Source: Corynebacterium sp.
GTDB lineage: Bacteria > Actinomycetota > Actinomycetes > Mycobacteriales > Mycobacteriaceae
Direction of reading: 5' to 3'
Assembly (NCBI RefSeq): GCF_030532965.1
Contig: NZ_JAUNKC010000011.1
Location: forward strand, 21,977-85,976
Length of the DNA: 64,000 nt
Below are positions 31,126 to 42,939 of this stretch, one piece after another. The notes below the pieces were generated by a model, which searched no databases, had not been told where the DNA came from, and saw only the letters and a list, made by a program, of their open reading frames with translations. Position 1 is the stretch's first letter. Every line of letters begins with the position of its first letter. Both the position numbers and the translations under genes were made by a program.

Positions 31126-31259
31126 GGGATTCCTTTCCGATGAGAAAATTTTTCTAATCAGTCTAAAGACACTACCAAAGTTCTACATAGCCTATCGCCA
31201 AACATGGAGGAAAGATTACGCTGCGTTAAAAATAATTCTCGGATTCGCCGCGCGCGCCG

Positions 31260-32141
31260 TTAATCGTCGACAAGCAAACTGCCGCCCCGCATGAACTCCC
31301 GCACCCCGGCCTCATCCTTATAATGAGCAGGCACCCCACCACCAAGCAACTGCCGGGTCATCGCGGCTGCCGTAGCATCACCAGCGATCGGAAACGGAAG
31401 ATGGGAGCCGAACAAAATAATATTGCCGTAGCGGCGTCCCTTAAACATCGGTGGGTCTGCAATCGCAGCAACATGCGGAAAAACCTCCGCCAACGTCACC
31501 AATTCCGACCGCGCCACCGTTAAATCCTTATGGTCGCCGCAATTGGCCGCATACAACCCATCGGGCGCTAACGCCCGAGCGGCCAGCCGTGCGAACTGAA
31601 CGGTTGTTAGATTATGTGGGGTTGTCGCGCCAGAAAACACATCCCGAATAATCACATCCCTGCTGTTTGGCTGCACCGATTCCACCACCGTGCGGGCATC
31701 CCCAACCCGAATCTTCACCCGAGGTGCTGCTGGAATCGGAAACCAACTGCGCACCAACTCCGTCAGTTTTGCGTCTAACTCCACCACCGTATTCCGTGAT
31801 TTCGGATACCGGTCGGCAAAATGCCAGGCCAATGTGCACGCACCGCCGCCGAGATGGGTAATCCGCAGTCGGTCTGCGTCAAGGTGGGCATCGATAAACG
31901 CAGACGTGCCGATCGAAATCCACCGCATGTACTCATATTCCAAACTTGCTGGATCATCCGAAATATGGCTCGACGGCACCCCGTTAACCAAAATTTCCCA
32001 CGCCCCAGAGCGGTAGGCATCCGGGCGCAGCTCCACCGTACCCGTCGACGTTTCGTAAATCCCGGCGATAGGTTCCACCTTGGACTTGTCCCGCCCGCTT
32101 GTCGACGCCGAACGTCGCTGGTTACCACGCTTTCTACCCAT
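31260..32141 (-). CDS. spermidine-synthase-like methyltransferase-fold protein
   Basis: A 293-residue protein with a polar basic N-terminus and a Rossmann core: ITHLGGGACTLAWH (motif I), TVVELDAKL, RVGDARTVV, and DVIIRDVFSGATTP. The polyamine synthase family reads similarly, but the Asp-for-Tyr residues of true SpeE are not obvious, so the substrate is uncertain. The dispersed motif occurs at both ends: 31265-31275 covers the last codons (Leu-Val-Asp-Asp) and 32097-32107 lies near the start. It is divergent from mnmA. Confidence 0.82.
   Translation of the reverse strand: MGRKRGNQRRSASTSGRDKSKVEPIAGIYETSTGTVELRPDAYRSGAWEILVNGVPSSHISDDPASLEYEYMRWISIGTSAFIDAHLDADRLRITHLGGGACTLAWHFADRYPKSRNTVVELDAKLTELVRSWFPIPAAPRVKIRVGDARTVVESVQPNSRDVIIRDVFSGATTPHNLTTVQFARLAARALAPDGLYAANCGDHKDLTVARSELVTLAEVFPHVAAIADPPMFKGRRYGNIILFGSHLPFPIAGDATAAAMTRQLLGGGVPAHYKDEAGVREFMRGGSLLVDD
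31265..31275 (+). repeat. dispersed 11-mer at the 3' end of a gene
   Basis: CGTCGACAAGC, C form, reads across the last codons of the minus-strand spermidine-synthase-like gene. It is followed by AAAC. Confidence 0.75.
32097..32107 (-). repeat. dispersed 11-mer at the 5' end of a gene
   Basis: CGTCGACAAGC on the minus strand, about 35 bases inside the start of the same spermidine-synthase-like gene. The two copies thus bracket the gene in opposite orientations. Confidence 0.7.
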
Positions 32142-32266
32142 GATCGCTTATGGTAACCCGTCAACCGCCACCACGGCTAACCACAAACCTCAATTGCAAA
32201 ACCCGACACTTATCACAAATAATGAAACAACCATTCCCACATTAATAAAACAGATAAGGAGAACTC

Positions 32267-33397
32267 ATGCGAGTGCTCGCAGCCATGAGCGGCGGCGTAG
32301 ATTCAGCAGTAGCTGCGGCCCGCGCAGTCCAAGCAGGCCACGACGTTGTCGGCGTACACCTAGCCTTAAGCCAAGACCCCCAAGCCGTCCGCGAATCCTC
32401 CAGGGGGTGCTGTTCCCTGGAAGACTCCGCAGACGCGCGCCGAGTATGCGACAAACTAGGCATTCCGTTTTATGTGTGGGATTTCTCGGACCGATTCAAA
32501 GCGGATGTGATTGATGATTTCGTCGAATCCTACGAACGCGGCGAAACCCCGAACCCGTGTTTGCGATGCAACGAGAAGATCAAATTCGCGGCACTTTTGG
32601 AACGCGGCATCGCCTTAGGCTTCGATGCCGTGGTCACCGGGCACTACGCGCGGTTAACCCAGCCGGTTGACGGTGGGGACGGCTATCTGCGGCGCGGAGT
32701 TGATCCGGAAAAGGATCAATCCTACGTGCTGGGCGTACTAGGAAGCCACGAAATTGCGCACTGCATGTTCCCGGTCGGGGATACGCTCAAACCAGATATT
32801 CGGAAGGAAGCTGCTGAATTAGGGTTCTCGGTGGCCAGCAAGCCGGATTCCTACGACATCTGTTTTATCCCCGATGGCAATACCCAAGTGTTTCTGGGCA
32901 ACCGGATCGGCATTCGCCGGGGCGTCATCGTCGATACCGCCGGTAACACCCTAAAAGAACACGATGGTGCCTGGAATTTCACCATCGGTCAACGCAAGGG
33001 CCTTGATATTAAGCAGCCTGCTGTGGATGGCAAACCCCGCTACGTCACCGATATTGACGCCGAAACTGGCACCGTGACCGTTGGCTCCCGCGAGGATCTG
33101 GCCGTGGGGATCATCCACGCCGACCGGTTGAAATACCTACACCCCAAGATGCGCGGCAGCTTTGCCTGCGAGGTGCAAGTACGCGCCCACGGCTCCGTCG
33201 TGCCATGCCAGGCCGACGTGGATACCGAAGCCGACCGCATGACGCTGCGCCTACACAAACCACTCTCCGGGGTGGCGCGTGGCCAAGCCGCCGTTTTATA
33301 CCTACCCGATGAACACGGCGACATTGTTTTAGGCTCCGGCACCATCTGCGGGACAGTCTCCACCACAGCACTGGACGATGAGCCCGTAGCCGAATAA
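32267..33397 (+). CDS. mnmA: tRNA-specific 2-thiouridylase
   Basis: Inserts sulfur at U34 of Glu, Gln and Lys tRNAs using ATP and a persulfide. The 376-residue protein has the PP-loop MSGGVDSAV (7-15), the first catalytic cysteine in [12 protein letters not shown], and the second in [10 protein letters not shown]; the central motif HYARL is also present. AAGGAG precedes ATG. It pairs functionally with the cysteine desulfurase 2.5 kb upstream. The MetE-like gene starts three bases after its stop. Confidence 0.97.
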   Translation: MRVLAAMSGGVDSAVAAARAVQAGHDVVGVHLALSQDPQAVRESSRGCCSLEDSADARRVCDKLGIPFYVWDFSDRFKADVIDDFVESYERGETPNPCLRCNEKIKFAALLERGIALGFDAVVTGHYARLTQPVDGGDGYLRRGVDPEKDQSYVLGVLGSHEIAHCMFPVGDTLKPDIRKEAAELGFSVASKPDSYDICFIPDGNTQVFLGNRIGIRRGVIVDTAGNTLKEHDGAWNFTIGQRKGLDIKQPAVDGKPRYVTDIDAETGTVTVGSREDLAVGIIHADRLKYLHPKMRGSFACEVQVRAHGSVVPCQADVDTEADRMTLRLHKPLSGVARGQAAVLYLPDEHGDIVLGSGTICGTVSTTALDDEPVAE

Positions 33398-33399
33398 CC

Positions 33400-34407
33400 A
33401 TGAGTATTGTCGCATATAACCTCGGGCCAATGCCGGGAAAGACAACCGCCGATCTCATCGCCGCCGCAGATGTCATCGCCGGTGAAACCGGGAACCTGCG
33501 CACCTTTCCCCGGCTACCAAACCGGGGACTAGGCGCGGACCTCGTCGGTGCCACCTGCGCACTTGCACCGGATCTACCCGTGGAACCTGGACCGCGCGGC
33601 TGGCGGCTGAGCACCCGACCGCAGTTGGTCACCCGTAGGCTATGGGACAACATCCAACGCGACGGCGACATCGTGGAAGAACAATGGGCCAGCTCAACCG
33701 CACCGGTGCAACTGGAAGTGCTCGGCCCGTGGGCGTTGGCCACCGCAGTCGAACTGCCCAATGGGCACCGAGCAGTCACAGACACTGGTGCACTACGCGA
33801 CATCACTGAGGTACTCAGTCACGGAATTACCAAACACGCCGCCCAACTCAACCGCAGGTTCGGCGGCATGGTCGACGTGTTGCTGGTGGAATCGTGCCTT
33901 CACGCGCTTGAAACGGGAACGGTACCCGGAACCTCCGACTTCGATACGATCGCCCCAATCCACACCAAAGAGCTTGGGCAACGGCTATTCGAGGTGTGCT
34001 CAACACTGAAGAATGAGACGATCCGATCTGTGCGAATTTCCCAAATTGGTGCAACCCCAGTCCTCGATATCGCACAGCTAGCCAGACCCGACGCTATGGT
34101 GCTGGGGCTTCAGGCCATTCGTGGTACCGAGACGTTGGATAGCGTCGGGGAATTCCTCACCGCCGGCATTTCACTCAGCCTCGGATGCGTGTCACCCGGC
34201 GCCCGCCCGGAATCCGCACGGAAAGTAGCGCAGAAGATTGCCTCGCTTTTCGACGAATTATCCTTCGACCGCACCGCCATCACCGAACAAGCGGAACTCA
34301 CCACCGCCGCATTTGTAGATTCCTTAGCACTTTTCGACGCCGCCCACACGCTGCAAACCGTGCGGCTAGCGGCCGAAATCCTAGGCCGCGACGCCGGGAA
34401 CCTTTAA
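33400..34407 (+). CDS. MetE-like (cobalamin-independent methionine synthase C-domain) protein
   Basis: A 335-residue protein resembling the catalytic half of MetE but shorter. Visible are the beta-barrel start GPMPGKTTAD, VQLEVLGPWALA, and the late LSLGCVSPGARPES. It follows mnmA with a 2-base gap, as in mycobacteria (homologous position before ligA), and the exact function of this orphan family is unknown. Cys residues likely to bind zinc are few (SLGCV and ESCLHA), so methionine synthase activity is doubtful. The dispersed motif occurs at 34245-34255. Confidence 0.8.
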   Translation: MSIVAYNLGPMPGKTTADLIAAADVIAGETGNLRTFPRLPNRGLGADLVGATCALAPDLPVEPGPRGWRLSTRPQLVTRRLWDNIQRDGDIVEEQWASSTAPVQLEVLGPWALATAVELPNGHRAVTDTGALRDITEVLSHGITKHAAQLNRRFGGMVDVLLVESCLHALETGTVPGTSDFDTIAPIHTKELGQRLFEVCSTLKNETIRSVRISQIGATPVLDIAQLARPDAMVLGLQAIRGTETLDSVGEFLTAGISLSLGCVSPGARPESARKVAQKIASLFDELSFDRTAITEQAELTTAAFVDSLALFDAAHTLQTVRLAAEILGRDAGNL

Positions 34408-34414
34408 CCACCAC

Positions 34415-35125
34415 CTAGTCCGCATTCTGCATCGGCCACGCGGTATTAACATCAGAGGCATCCCGCCCCCGACTTTCCAAATACTTCTTCAAATCCGTTT
34501 GGGAGTTGTAATACCCAACCGCCTGAAACTCCATGAGCTCTTCCAACGTGAGATCCTTAATCCGCGCCGCAAACCGCCGTTTCGCCTGAACCCACGCAAT
34601 CCGCGCGGCAGCCAACGCGTCACTGGTCGCCTCATGGGCATTATCCAACCGGACGTTGTACTCCTCACATAAATCTGTCAACGTGCGCTTACCCTTGCGA
34701 TACGGATCAAGCACCTTGTCCACAACAAACGGATCATAAACCGGGCCGGTAACCACAAACGACGGATCAAGCGAATGCAAAACCGTAAGATCATAGGCCG
34801 CGTTATACACAATCAACGTGTATCCATCAGCCCACGCCTGCGTAATTTTCTCAAGGGTTTCCGCCAACACATCAGCGTGCGGACGACCATGCTGCTGCGC
34901 ATACTCAGTGGTGATTCCATGCACATTTGCGGCGGCCTCCGGGATCGGAATTCCAGGATCAGCCAACATCTCGTACGGGTGGGCTCCCTCAGAATCGACT
35001 CGAATTAACGCCGACGTAACAATCCGGGCTTCAAACGGATTAGCCGACGTAGTTTCTAAATCGAAACTCAACACCTTCATCGGATCAAACTGCGTGCGCA
35101 ACAGTTCAGTGGGGATGTTCATCAT
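34415..35125 (-). CDS. DEDDh 3'-5' exonuclease (DnaQ-like)
   Basis: A 236-residue exonuclease domain. Motif I is SFDLETT, motif II NAAYDLTVL, and motif III AHEATSDALAA with the catalytic His, the arrangement of the DEDDh group. It acts on DNA or RNA 3' ends; the exact substrate cannot be told. GGAAG precedes ATG. It converges with the MetE-like gene with seven bases between stops and diverges from the RDD gene. Confidence 0.9.
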   Translation of the reverse strand: MMNIPTELLRTQFDPMKVLSFDLETTSANPFEARIVTSALIRVDSEGAHPYEMLADPGIPIPEAAANVHGITTEYAQQHGRPHADVLAETLEKITQAWADGYTLIVYNAAYDLTVLHSLDPSFVVTGPVYDPFVVDKVLDPYRKGKRTLTDLCEEYNVRLDNAHEATSDALAAARIAWVQAKRRFAARIKDLTLEELMEFQAVGYYNSQTDLKKYLESRGRDASDVNTAWPMQNAD

Positions 35126-35299
35126 TGCTTCCTTGACCTAACAATCAACTACCAGAGCGAATGGGGGATGGTTCCACCATAAAACACAACCCCAACATGG
35201 GGCGAAAGCCGGTAAAAATCCCGAAAAACCAACCGGGTATATTAACCTGGCACTCAACCATTGCGACCAAGATTAAAAAACAAAAGGGGGAGAACACTC

Positions 35300-35878
35300 A
35301 TGAATTCTGATGCCGACCCCTCACAACACCCCCATCAGCCTCAACCAGTTCACGATTCCACGACCAGGCGGCAATCAACACGCCCATGGGTACGCGCACT
35401 CGGATCAACCCCAGCGCTGGTGACGCGCCGGGCCGCGGCGCTGATCATTGATCTCGTAATCGTGGCTACGGCAACGGCGTTGGTGGAAAATATGTGGCGG
35501 TACATGATGGGGTGGCAAGCGCCAGCGAACATCGCGTTGGTTATTTTCGCCATGCTTGGCCTCTATAAAGCAGCTGGTGAAGGCCTGTTTGGCGTCAGTG
35601 TGGGGAAGAAGATCACGGGAATTGACGTTGACTTCGGTGCACAAAGTTCCGGCACGCTTAATCTGGTGAAGGCCGGTGTGCGAAACGCGTGGTGGGGAAG
35701 CGCCTTCGCGTTGGAACCGATTACCGACTGGGCAGCCCCTATCTTCAGTTTGATCTTTTGGTTAAGCCTGCTGGCCGTCGTGCTCGATAAAGATCGGCTG
35801 AGCCCGATGGATCTTATCACTCGAACCCTTGTGGTGCGAAGCGATTATCCTGTGGAAGATGGTGACCACGATCAGTGA
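35300..35878 (+). CDS. RDD family membrane protein
   Basis: A 192-residue protein with a polar N-terminus, the RDD signature (TRRAAALIIDLVIVA) and three hydrophobic segments, ending in MDLITRTLVV. GGGGGAG lies before ATG at 35300; the reading frame opens earlier at 35261, but that start lacks a ribosome binding site. Function of the family is not settled; some members are ion antiporters. Confidence 0.85.
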   Translation: MNSDADPSQHPHQPQPVHDSTTRRQSTRPWVRALGSTPALVTRRAAALIIDLVIVATATALVENMWRYMMGWQAPANIALVIFAMLGLYKAAGEGLFGVSVGKKITGIDVDFGAQSSGTLNLVKAGVRNAWWGSAFALEPITDWAAPIFSLIFWLSLLAVVLDKDRLSPMDLITRTLVVRSDYPVEDGDHDQ

Positions 35879-35946
35879 TAAAACCGCAGTGTAACGCGTA
35901 GTTTTTTCAAAGTGGGCTGTCATGTCGGGGTCGAAGTCTAAACTAA

Positions 35947-37983
<2,037 letters not shown>

Positions 37984-37988
37984 GAACG

Positions 37989-38021
37989 CTAACGGCCGTG
38001 GTGAATCACCACGGCCGTTAG
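37989..38021. terminator. bidirectional terminator between ligA and the ACT gene
   Basis: Sixteen-base perfect arms CTAACGGCCGTGGTGA (37989-38004) and complement (38006-38021) with a minimal loop. It overlaps no codon of ligA and reaches the last codon of the convergent gene. Confidence 0.85.
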
Positions 38022-38022
38022 G

Positions 38023-38688
38023 TTATCTGCGTAACATTCGCGACAGGATGGTGCCCACGTAGCCGATGTGTTCGACTTCGGAAGGCAAAAAGTCTGGGCC
38101 GCCTACTCGGCCGATTATCAACACCAACCCGGATTTTCCTAGTGGGGCGGCAGCAAGCGAGGAATCTAATAGCGACCAGGATTCTGGAATCCAAAAGTCT
38201 ACCTCGGGGTTGAGGATTCGGGCTGAGGTGATATTGATGAGATCCGGGGCGGAGCCGTCGTCTTCCGGCGCGCCTTCGGAGGCGGTGATGCGTTTAACGG
38301 GAGTGCCGTCTTCAAGCAAAATTGCCCACGAAGAGGTAAGCGCTTGCGGGATGTCGTCGATAAGCTGCGCGATAGTATTGGAATGACTGGAGGCACCGGC
38401 GACATTCGCCAACATCTTGATCTGTCCTCGGCGATCCACGGTGCCGGAAAACGGGCGGATGGAATCAACCTCCACTCCGTCTACGCCGTGGGCTGCGGAA
38501 ATAAGAACATCCGCCATGACCCCTGCGGGCAGGTTCACTACCATGTCATCCATGACTGTTCCGTCAGGAAAAGCTTGGACGACATCAACACTTTTGATGT
38601 CGCCGCCAGCAGCGCCGATGGCGTTTGCTAACACTCCGAGGCTGCCTGGGGCGTCGGGGAGCAGTACACGGATGAGGTACGTCGTCAC
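38023..38688 (-). CDS. ACT domain protein
   Basis: A 221-residue protein with an N-terminal ACT domain (LIRVLLPDAPGSLGVLANAIGAAG) and a C-terminal GAF-like region, the layout of the orphan actinobacterial proteins next to ligA and gatC. It probably senses an amino acid. The start is GTG at 38688 (VTTYLIRV), preceded by GAAAGGTGGG; two upstream in-frame starts (TTG 38709, GTG 38700) are possible. Confidence 0.83.
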   Translation of the reverse strand: MTTYLIRVLLPDAPGSLGVLANAIGAAGGDIKSVDVVQAFPDGTVMDDMVVNLPAGVMADVLISAAHGVDGVEVDSIRPFSGTVDRRGQIKMLANVAGASSHSNTIAQLIDDIPQALTSSWAILLEDGTPVKRITASEGAPEDDGSAPDLINITSARILNPEVDFWIPESWSLLDSSLAAAPLGKSGLVLIIGRVGGPDFLPSEVEHIGYVGTILSRMLRR

Positions 38689-38709
38689 CGAAAATCCCAC
38701 CTTTCTCAA

Positions 38710-39075
38710 GCGAATAATCGAGAAGCTTTCCGGTTATTCTCTTCGTAAAAATAACAGTTGACCCACCGTGTGCGGCGGCGGTAACCGTTGCACAAGATGA
38801 ATCAAGACTTACCTGCCATATTGTACGAACAATTAGCCGATTTCGGGGCAGGACGTATACAAGTTATCCAATTTGTCACCTATTGCCAGCAGGTGTAGTG
38901 CAGTAATCGGAAATGGGATGAATAAAACCTAACCCCACACCAGGTGCCCGAAATACTACGAACGGGCGGGTGTTGAGTACTATGTCTTAGTAGCTTTGCC
39001 ACTGGTTGTTAATCGCATCCGTTAGTGGCCGGTACAAGTAGACATACACCGACGTTAAGTTAAGGATAATCCCAC
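38710..39075. other. intergenic region before gatC
   Basis: About 370 bases between divergent genes without a supported gene, hairpin or known RNA. AAGGA at 39062-39066 is the gatC ribosome binding site. No promoter can be named with confidence. Confidence 0.4.
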
Positions 39076-39369
39076 GTGCCTGAGATCTCGCGCGATGAAG
39101 TCGCCCACTTGGCTAAATTGTCTCGACTGGCGTTGAGCGATGAAGAATTGGATCGGTTTGCTGAGCAAATCGACGGAATCATCGGCAACGTTTCCGCAGT
39201 GCAGCAGGTAGCCGCGGAAGGGGTGGAGCCCATGAGCCACCCGCATTCGATTCGCACCACCATGCGGGAAGATGTAGTTGAAAAAACGTTGACAGGCGAG
39301 CAGGCGCTGGACCAAGCGCCAGAAGTAGCTGAGCAGCGCTTCGTCGTTCCACAGATTTTGGGGGAGTAG
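39076..39369 (+). CDS. gatC: aspartyl/glutamyl-tRNA amidotransferase subunit C
   Basis: Small scaffold subunit of the GatCAB amidotransferase, 97 residues. Family pattern EISRDEVAHLAKLSRLALS at the N-terminus and VEPMSHPHSIRTTMREDV later. GTG start with AAGGA upstream; gatA follows after six bases. Together with GatA and GatB it makes Gln-tRNA or Asn-tRNA. No gatB is in the window. Confidence 0.96.
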   Translation: MPEISRDEVAHLAKLSRLALSDEELDRFAEQIDGIIGNVSAVQQVAAEGVEPMSHPHSIRTTMREDVVEKTLTGEQALDQAPEVAEQRFVVPQILGE

Positions 39370-39375
39370 GGTTCC

Positions 39376-40872
39376 ATGACTAATAAATATCTCGTAGGTG
39401 CAGCTGGTTCCTCCGAACTGACTAGCATGACCGCGGCGGAACTGGCCGCGAAGATTCATAGCCGCGAAGTAAGCTCGGTTGAGGTAACTCAGGCTCACTT
39501 AGACCGGATCGGTGAGATTGACGGGGACATTCATGCGTTCCTCCATGTGGGTGCGGAAGAAGCACTGGTCGCCGCAGCCGAGGTTGATAAGCGCCTCGAT
39601 GCAGGCGCGGCACCTGCTTCGCCGCTGGCCGGTGTGCCGCTTGCGCTCAAGGATGTTTTCACAACCACCGACGCACCGACCACGTGTGCATCAAAAATGT
39701 TGGAAGGCTATATCGCGCCTTACGACGCAACGGTGACCAAGAAGATCCGGGAAGCCGGCATCCCGATTCTCGGTAAAACCAACATGGATGAATTCGCCAT
39801 GGGTTCATCCACTGAAAACTCTGCGTTCGGTCCTACCCACAATCCGTGGGACCTGGAGCGCACCGCTGGTGGTTCCGGTGGCGGCTCCTCGGCGGCATTG
39901 GCATCCGGTCAGGCGCCGCTTGCGATCGGAACGGACACTGGCGGCTCCATTCGCCAGCCTGCCGCGCTCACCAATACCGTTGGTGTGAAGCCTACCTATG
40001 GCACTGTGTCCCGCTATGGTTTGGTTGCTTGTGCGTCCTCCCTGGATCAGGGCGGCCCGACTGCACGCACCGTGCTGGATACCGCTTTGTTGCACGAAGT
40101 GATCGCAGGCCACGACCGCTTTGATGCGACCAGCGTTGACCGGCCTGTAGCCCCGGTTGTTGAAGCTGCTCGGGAAGGTGCGCATGGTGACTTGAGTGGG
40201 GTCCGAGTTGGCGTCGTAAAGCAATTCGACCGGGAGGGCTACCAGCCGGGTGTGCTGGAGCAATTCCACAAAGCCGTGGCTCAATTGGAATCCCAGGGCG
40301 CAACCGTGGTGGAAGTGGATTGCCCGCACTTCGATGACGCGCTTGCCGCGTACTATTTGATTCTTCCGTGCGAAGTGTCCTCGAACCTCGCCCGCTTCGA
40401 CGGCATGCGTTACGGTCTGCGGGTTGGCGATGACGGCACCCGCTCCGCTGAGGAAGTCATGGCGCTGACCCGTGCCGCTGGTTTCGGCCCGGAAGTTAAA
40501 CGCCGCATAATTTTGGGTACCTATGCGCTGTCGGTGGGCTACTACGATGCCTACTACCTGCAAGCCCAGCGCGTGCGGACGTTGATCGCGCAAGATTTCG
40601 CAGCTGCTTACGAAAAGTGCGATGTTCTTGTCTCACCAACGACTCCGACCACGGCTTTCAAACTCGGGGAGAAAATTTCCGACCCGTTGGCGATGTACAA
40701 CTTCGACCTGTGCACCTTGCCGCTCAACCTCGCTGGTCTTTGCGGCATGTCTTTGCCTGCCGGATTGGCTTCTGACACGAACCTTCCGGTGGGGCTGCAG
40801 ATCATGGCTCCGGCATTCGCCGACGATCGGTTGTACAAGGTAGGCGCAGCTTTCGAAGCTGGCTTGGCCTAA
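39376..40872 (+). CDS. gatA: aspartyl/glutamyl-tRNA amidotransferase subunit A
   Basis: Amidase subunit releasing ammonia from glutamine, 498 residues. The Ser-cisSer-Lys triad is K92 (LALKD), S167 (GGSGGG) and S191 ([11 protein letters not shown]), the spacing of 75 and 24 residues agreeing with known GatA proteins. The amidase signature region [14 protein letters not shown] is complete. Its ribosome binding site overlaps the gatC end. Confidence 0.97.
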   Translation: MTNKYLVGAAGSSELTSMTAAELAAKIHSREVSSVEVTQAHLDRIGEIDGDIHAFLHVGAEEALVAAAEVDKRLDAGAAPASPLAGVPLALKDVFTTTDAPTTCASKMLEGYIAPYDATVTKKIREAGIPILGKTNMDEFAMGSSTENSAFGPTHNPWDLERTAGGSGGGSSAALASGQAPLAIGTDTGGSIRQPAALTNTVGVKPTYGTVSRYGLVACASSLDQGGPTARTVLDTALLHEVIAGHDRFDATSVDRPVAPVVEAAREGAHGDLSGVRVGVVKQFDREGYQPGVLEQFHKAVAQLESQGATVVEVDCPHFDDALAAYYLILPCEVSSNLARFDGMRYGLRVGDDGTRSAEEVMALTRAAGFGPEVKRRIILGTYALSVGYYDAYYLQAQRVRTLIAQDFAAAYEKCDVLVSPTTPTTAFKLGEKISDPLAMYNFDLCTLPLNLAGLCGMSLPAGLASDTNLPVGLQIMAPAFADDRLYKVGAAFEAGLA

Positions 40873-40885
40873 TTAATGAGTCAGT

Positions 40886-40927
40886 AACGCCGCCTTAAGA
40901 GAACAATTACTTTCTTAAGGCGGCGTT
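40886..40927. terminator. bidirectional terminator after gatA
   Basis: Fifteen-base perfect arms AACGCCGCCTTAAGA (40886-40900) and complement (40913-40927). It is followed by TTCG and, 14 bases on, by a dispersed motif copy. Confidence 0.9.
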
Positions 40928-40941
40928 TCGTTACGATTTTT

Positions 40942-40952
40942 GCTTTTCGACG
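40942..40952 (-). repeat. dispersed 11-mer after gatA
   Basis: CGTCGAAAAGC on the minus strand, A form, extended by AAAAA. It lies between the gatA terminator and the stop codon of the minus-strand SUKH gene, in noncoding DNA. Confidence 0.8.
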
Positions 40953-40964
40953 CTACCTGTGGCG

Positions 40965-41450
40965 CTAATCCAACCGGAAGTCGGTGGGACAGAAGCGAAG
41001 ATTGCTGATAAAACGCGTAAAGGACGGCGCGATGTAGCAGGTGTCGGCGGTGTCGCGGTCAAAATAGGCAATGCGATGATCTTGGACATCAATACAGAGA
41101 TAGTTGCCAAGCCAATCCATGCCGAACGGCAACAGGTTTCGGGGTACCTCGCCGGTTTCCCATTCTTCGGGCGCGCGTCCTTCTAACGTAAAATCCGGGT
41201 CGTCGCTAAATTCCTTGCTGTAGCGCAACGGAATGAAATCCTTGATTTCTATCTCAGGGATGTTCTCGCAGTGGTATTCCGGATCGATGACCACCAGCGA
41301 CAACGTTGGATAGCCGCCGTTCCACCGTTCAAAATGGTTGATGAAATCCTCTGGCAGGTCAACCCCCAATGTTTCGGCGATGGTACGGATTTCGTCCTGA
41401 GTTATCTGCTTTTCGGTCTTTTTAAATTCCAATGTCATGGCGCCATCCAT
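40965..41450 (-). CDS. SUKH (SMI1/KNR4) superfamily protein
   Basis: A 161-residue protein with the SUKH pattern: an N-terminal helix region (TIAETLGVDLPEDFINHFERWNGG), a beta core (EIEIKDFIPL), and a Trp-Asp-type later segment (NLLPFGMDWLGNYLCIDV). SUKH proteins often act as immunity proteins against polymorphic nuclease toxins, from family knowledge. It is the first gene of the accessory island and converges with gatA. Start ATG at 41450 or the later ATG 41438. Confidence 0.85.
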   Translation of the reverse strand: MDGAMTLEFKKTEKQITQDEIRTIAETLGVDLPEDFINHFERWNGGYPTLSLVVIDPEYHCENIPEIEIKDFIPLRYSKEFSDDPDFTLEGRAPEEWETGEVPRNLLPFGMDWLGNYLCIDVQDHRIAYFDRDTADTCYIAPSFTRFISNLRFCPTDFRLD

Positions 41451-41622
41451 AAAGTTTTTAGGTGAGCTCAGTAAAAAACACCCATAAGTCTACGTGGTCT
41501 TAGCTGGGTTTTCGTCAAAACTAAACCACGAACACCTGATCCTTTTCTCATCGCTCGATCTCATGTCAGGGTGGTAGGTTACACTCTGATTCGAAATGGA
41601 AAGCCCACGTGAAAGGTTGATT

Positions 41623-42144
41623 GTGTCTGATTCTTCTAATGCAACAACGTTGCCAGTATTCAAGTATTTCGCCGACCCCGTCGCGGCCAAAGTTTTCGAG
41701 GAAGACCCGACCGCAGTATGCCCGTGTTGTGAGAAACAAACTGGGTGGATCTACACGATGGAACCATATGGGGAAGACGAAATCGAGGACATTTGTCCGT
41801 GGTGCATCGCCGACGGAAGCGCTGCGGAAAAGTTCGACGTGGTTTTCAACGACACTCCCAGTGATGTCCCAGACGACGTTGCGTCCGAAATTGAGGAGCG
41901 TACCCCGGAATTCCCGTCGTGGCAGCAAGGCATGTGGTTAAGCCACTGCGATGATGCGTGCGTATTCGTCGGTTCACCCGATTGGGAGCAGCTGCAGCAG
42001 ATGCCGGATATTTGCCAAGAGTTGTTAGACATTGGGCATACAGAAGCCCAGCTTCGGATGCTAGGGGAGGACTCGCCCTGGTCAGCCTATGTTTTCAACT
42101 GCCTGCACTGCGGCGAGCAACTCGTATATTCTGATTCTGATTAA
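41623..42144 (+). CDS. CbrC/UPF0167 family protein
   Basis: A 173-residue protein of the CbrC family, whose E. coli member confers tolerance to colicin E2. Cysteine pairs CPCC and CPWC in the first half, together with CLHC at the end, suggest zinc binding. The family region PEFPSWQQGMWLSHCDDACVF is clear. GTG at 41623 with GAAAGG six bases upstream is the best start; the frame opens earlier at 41596. Followed 36 bases later by a second SUKH gene, in keeping with an immunity cluster. Confidence 0.88.
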   Translation: MSDSSNATTLPVFKYFADPVAAKVFEEDPTAVCPCCEKQTGWIYTMEPYGEDEIEDICPWCIADGSAAEKFDVVFNDTPSDVPDDVASEIEERTPEFPSWQQGMWLSHCDDACVFVGSPDWEQLQQMPDICQELLDIGHTEAQLRMLGEDSPWSAYVFNCLHCGEQLVYSDSD

Positions 42145-42180
42145 CTGATAGCCAACAAACACAAAATAGCGGAGAAACCG

Positions 42181-42939
42181 ATGCCTGTGGATCAAATCGC
42201 AACAGCCGTAGCGCGTGTGGAAACTGCACTTGGTTGCCCGTTGCCATCTGATTTTCGTGACTTTGTTTTAACGCCTGAACACGCCGATAGCGTTGAAACG
42301 GTCTCGTTTCTAGCTCAGGTCGATTCCGGGGTGTGGGATGAAGATTTCCCCTTCGAACCCCACCCGCATCGGTTTGATGTGGAAAGTGCAATCACAAAGA
42401 TCATAGAATCTGATGATATGGATGAGGGGTTCGCCCAGCTTAACGCGTTTTTGGACGAGTCTTTTGATAAGCCTGCCCGCCGGGGCGCCGTAGTGTTGGG
42501 GGAGGATTGCTGCACCGACGATCGCTATCTTTTAGTGCTGCGTGGTCCATCCCGTGGGCAGGTGTGGTTTGCCGCGATTAATTACAACGAGGTTCTGGTT
42601 ACCCCGGTACACCACCCCGTCACTGGCTCACCGTTAGGGTTTAGCCAATGGCATGAACTGTGGCTTAATCCCTACCGGCTCACGGCACAAAAGCCTAAGA
42701 GACTCAATGAAGCTGGCATTGCGCACGTCCGACTATTAGGCCCGGAGACACAAACCGCGTTGCAGTATCATGCCGCGCATGGTCAATTGCGCGGACTTAC
42801 CGAATCCGCGATCAGCCGGATCAGAAAGAAAACCGATGTGCCGGAATCCGCGGAATTCCTCGATCCATACTCGAATCAGTGGAAACCGGTACGCAAGGCT
42901 GTTGTTGCAGTATGGCTAGGCGGGCAGATACCGCAATGA
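42181..42939 (+). CDS. SUKH (SMI1/KNR4)-like protein
   Basis: A 252-residue protein. The N-terminal 190 residues show the SUKH pattern: VETALGCPLPSDFRDFVL at the start, VVLGEDCCTDDRYLLVLRG and VWFAAINYNEVLV in the core, and FSQWHELWL at the end. A C-terminal helical extension of about 60 residues follows (RLLGPETQTALQ). Its stop codon overlaps the ATG of the next gene in ATGA, so translation is coupled. Function is inferred from the family, an immunity-type role. Confidence 0.82.
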   Translation: MPVDQIATAVARVETALGCPLPSDFRDFVLTPEHADSVETVSFLAQVDSGVWDEDFPFEPHPHRFDVESAITKIIESDDMDEGFAQLNAFLDESFDKPARRGAVVLGEDCCTDDRYLLVLRGPSRGQVWFAAINYNEVLVTPVHHPVTGSPLGFSQWHELWLNPYRLTAQKPKRLNEAGIAHVRLLGPETQTALQYHAAHGQLRGLTESAISRIRKKTDVPESAEFLDPYSNQWKPVRKAVVAVWLGGQIPQ

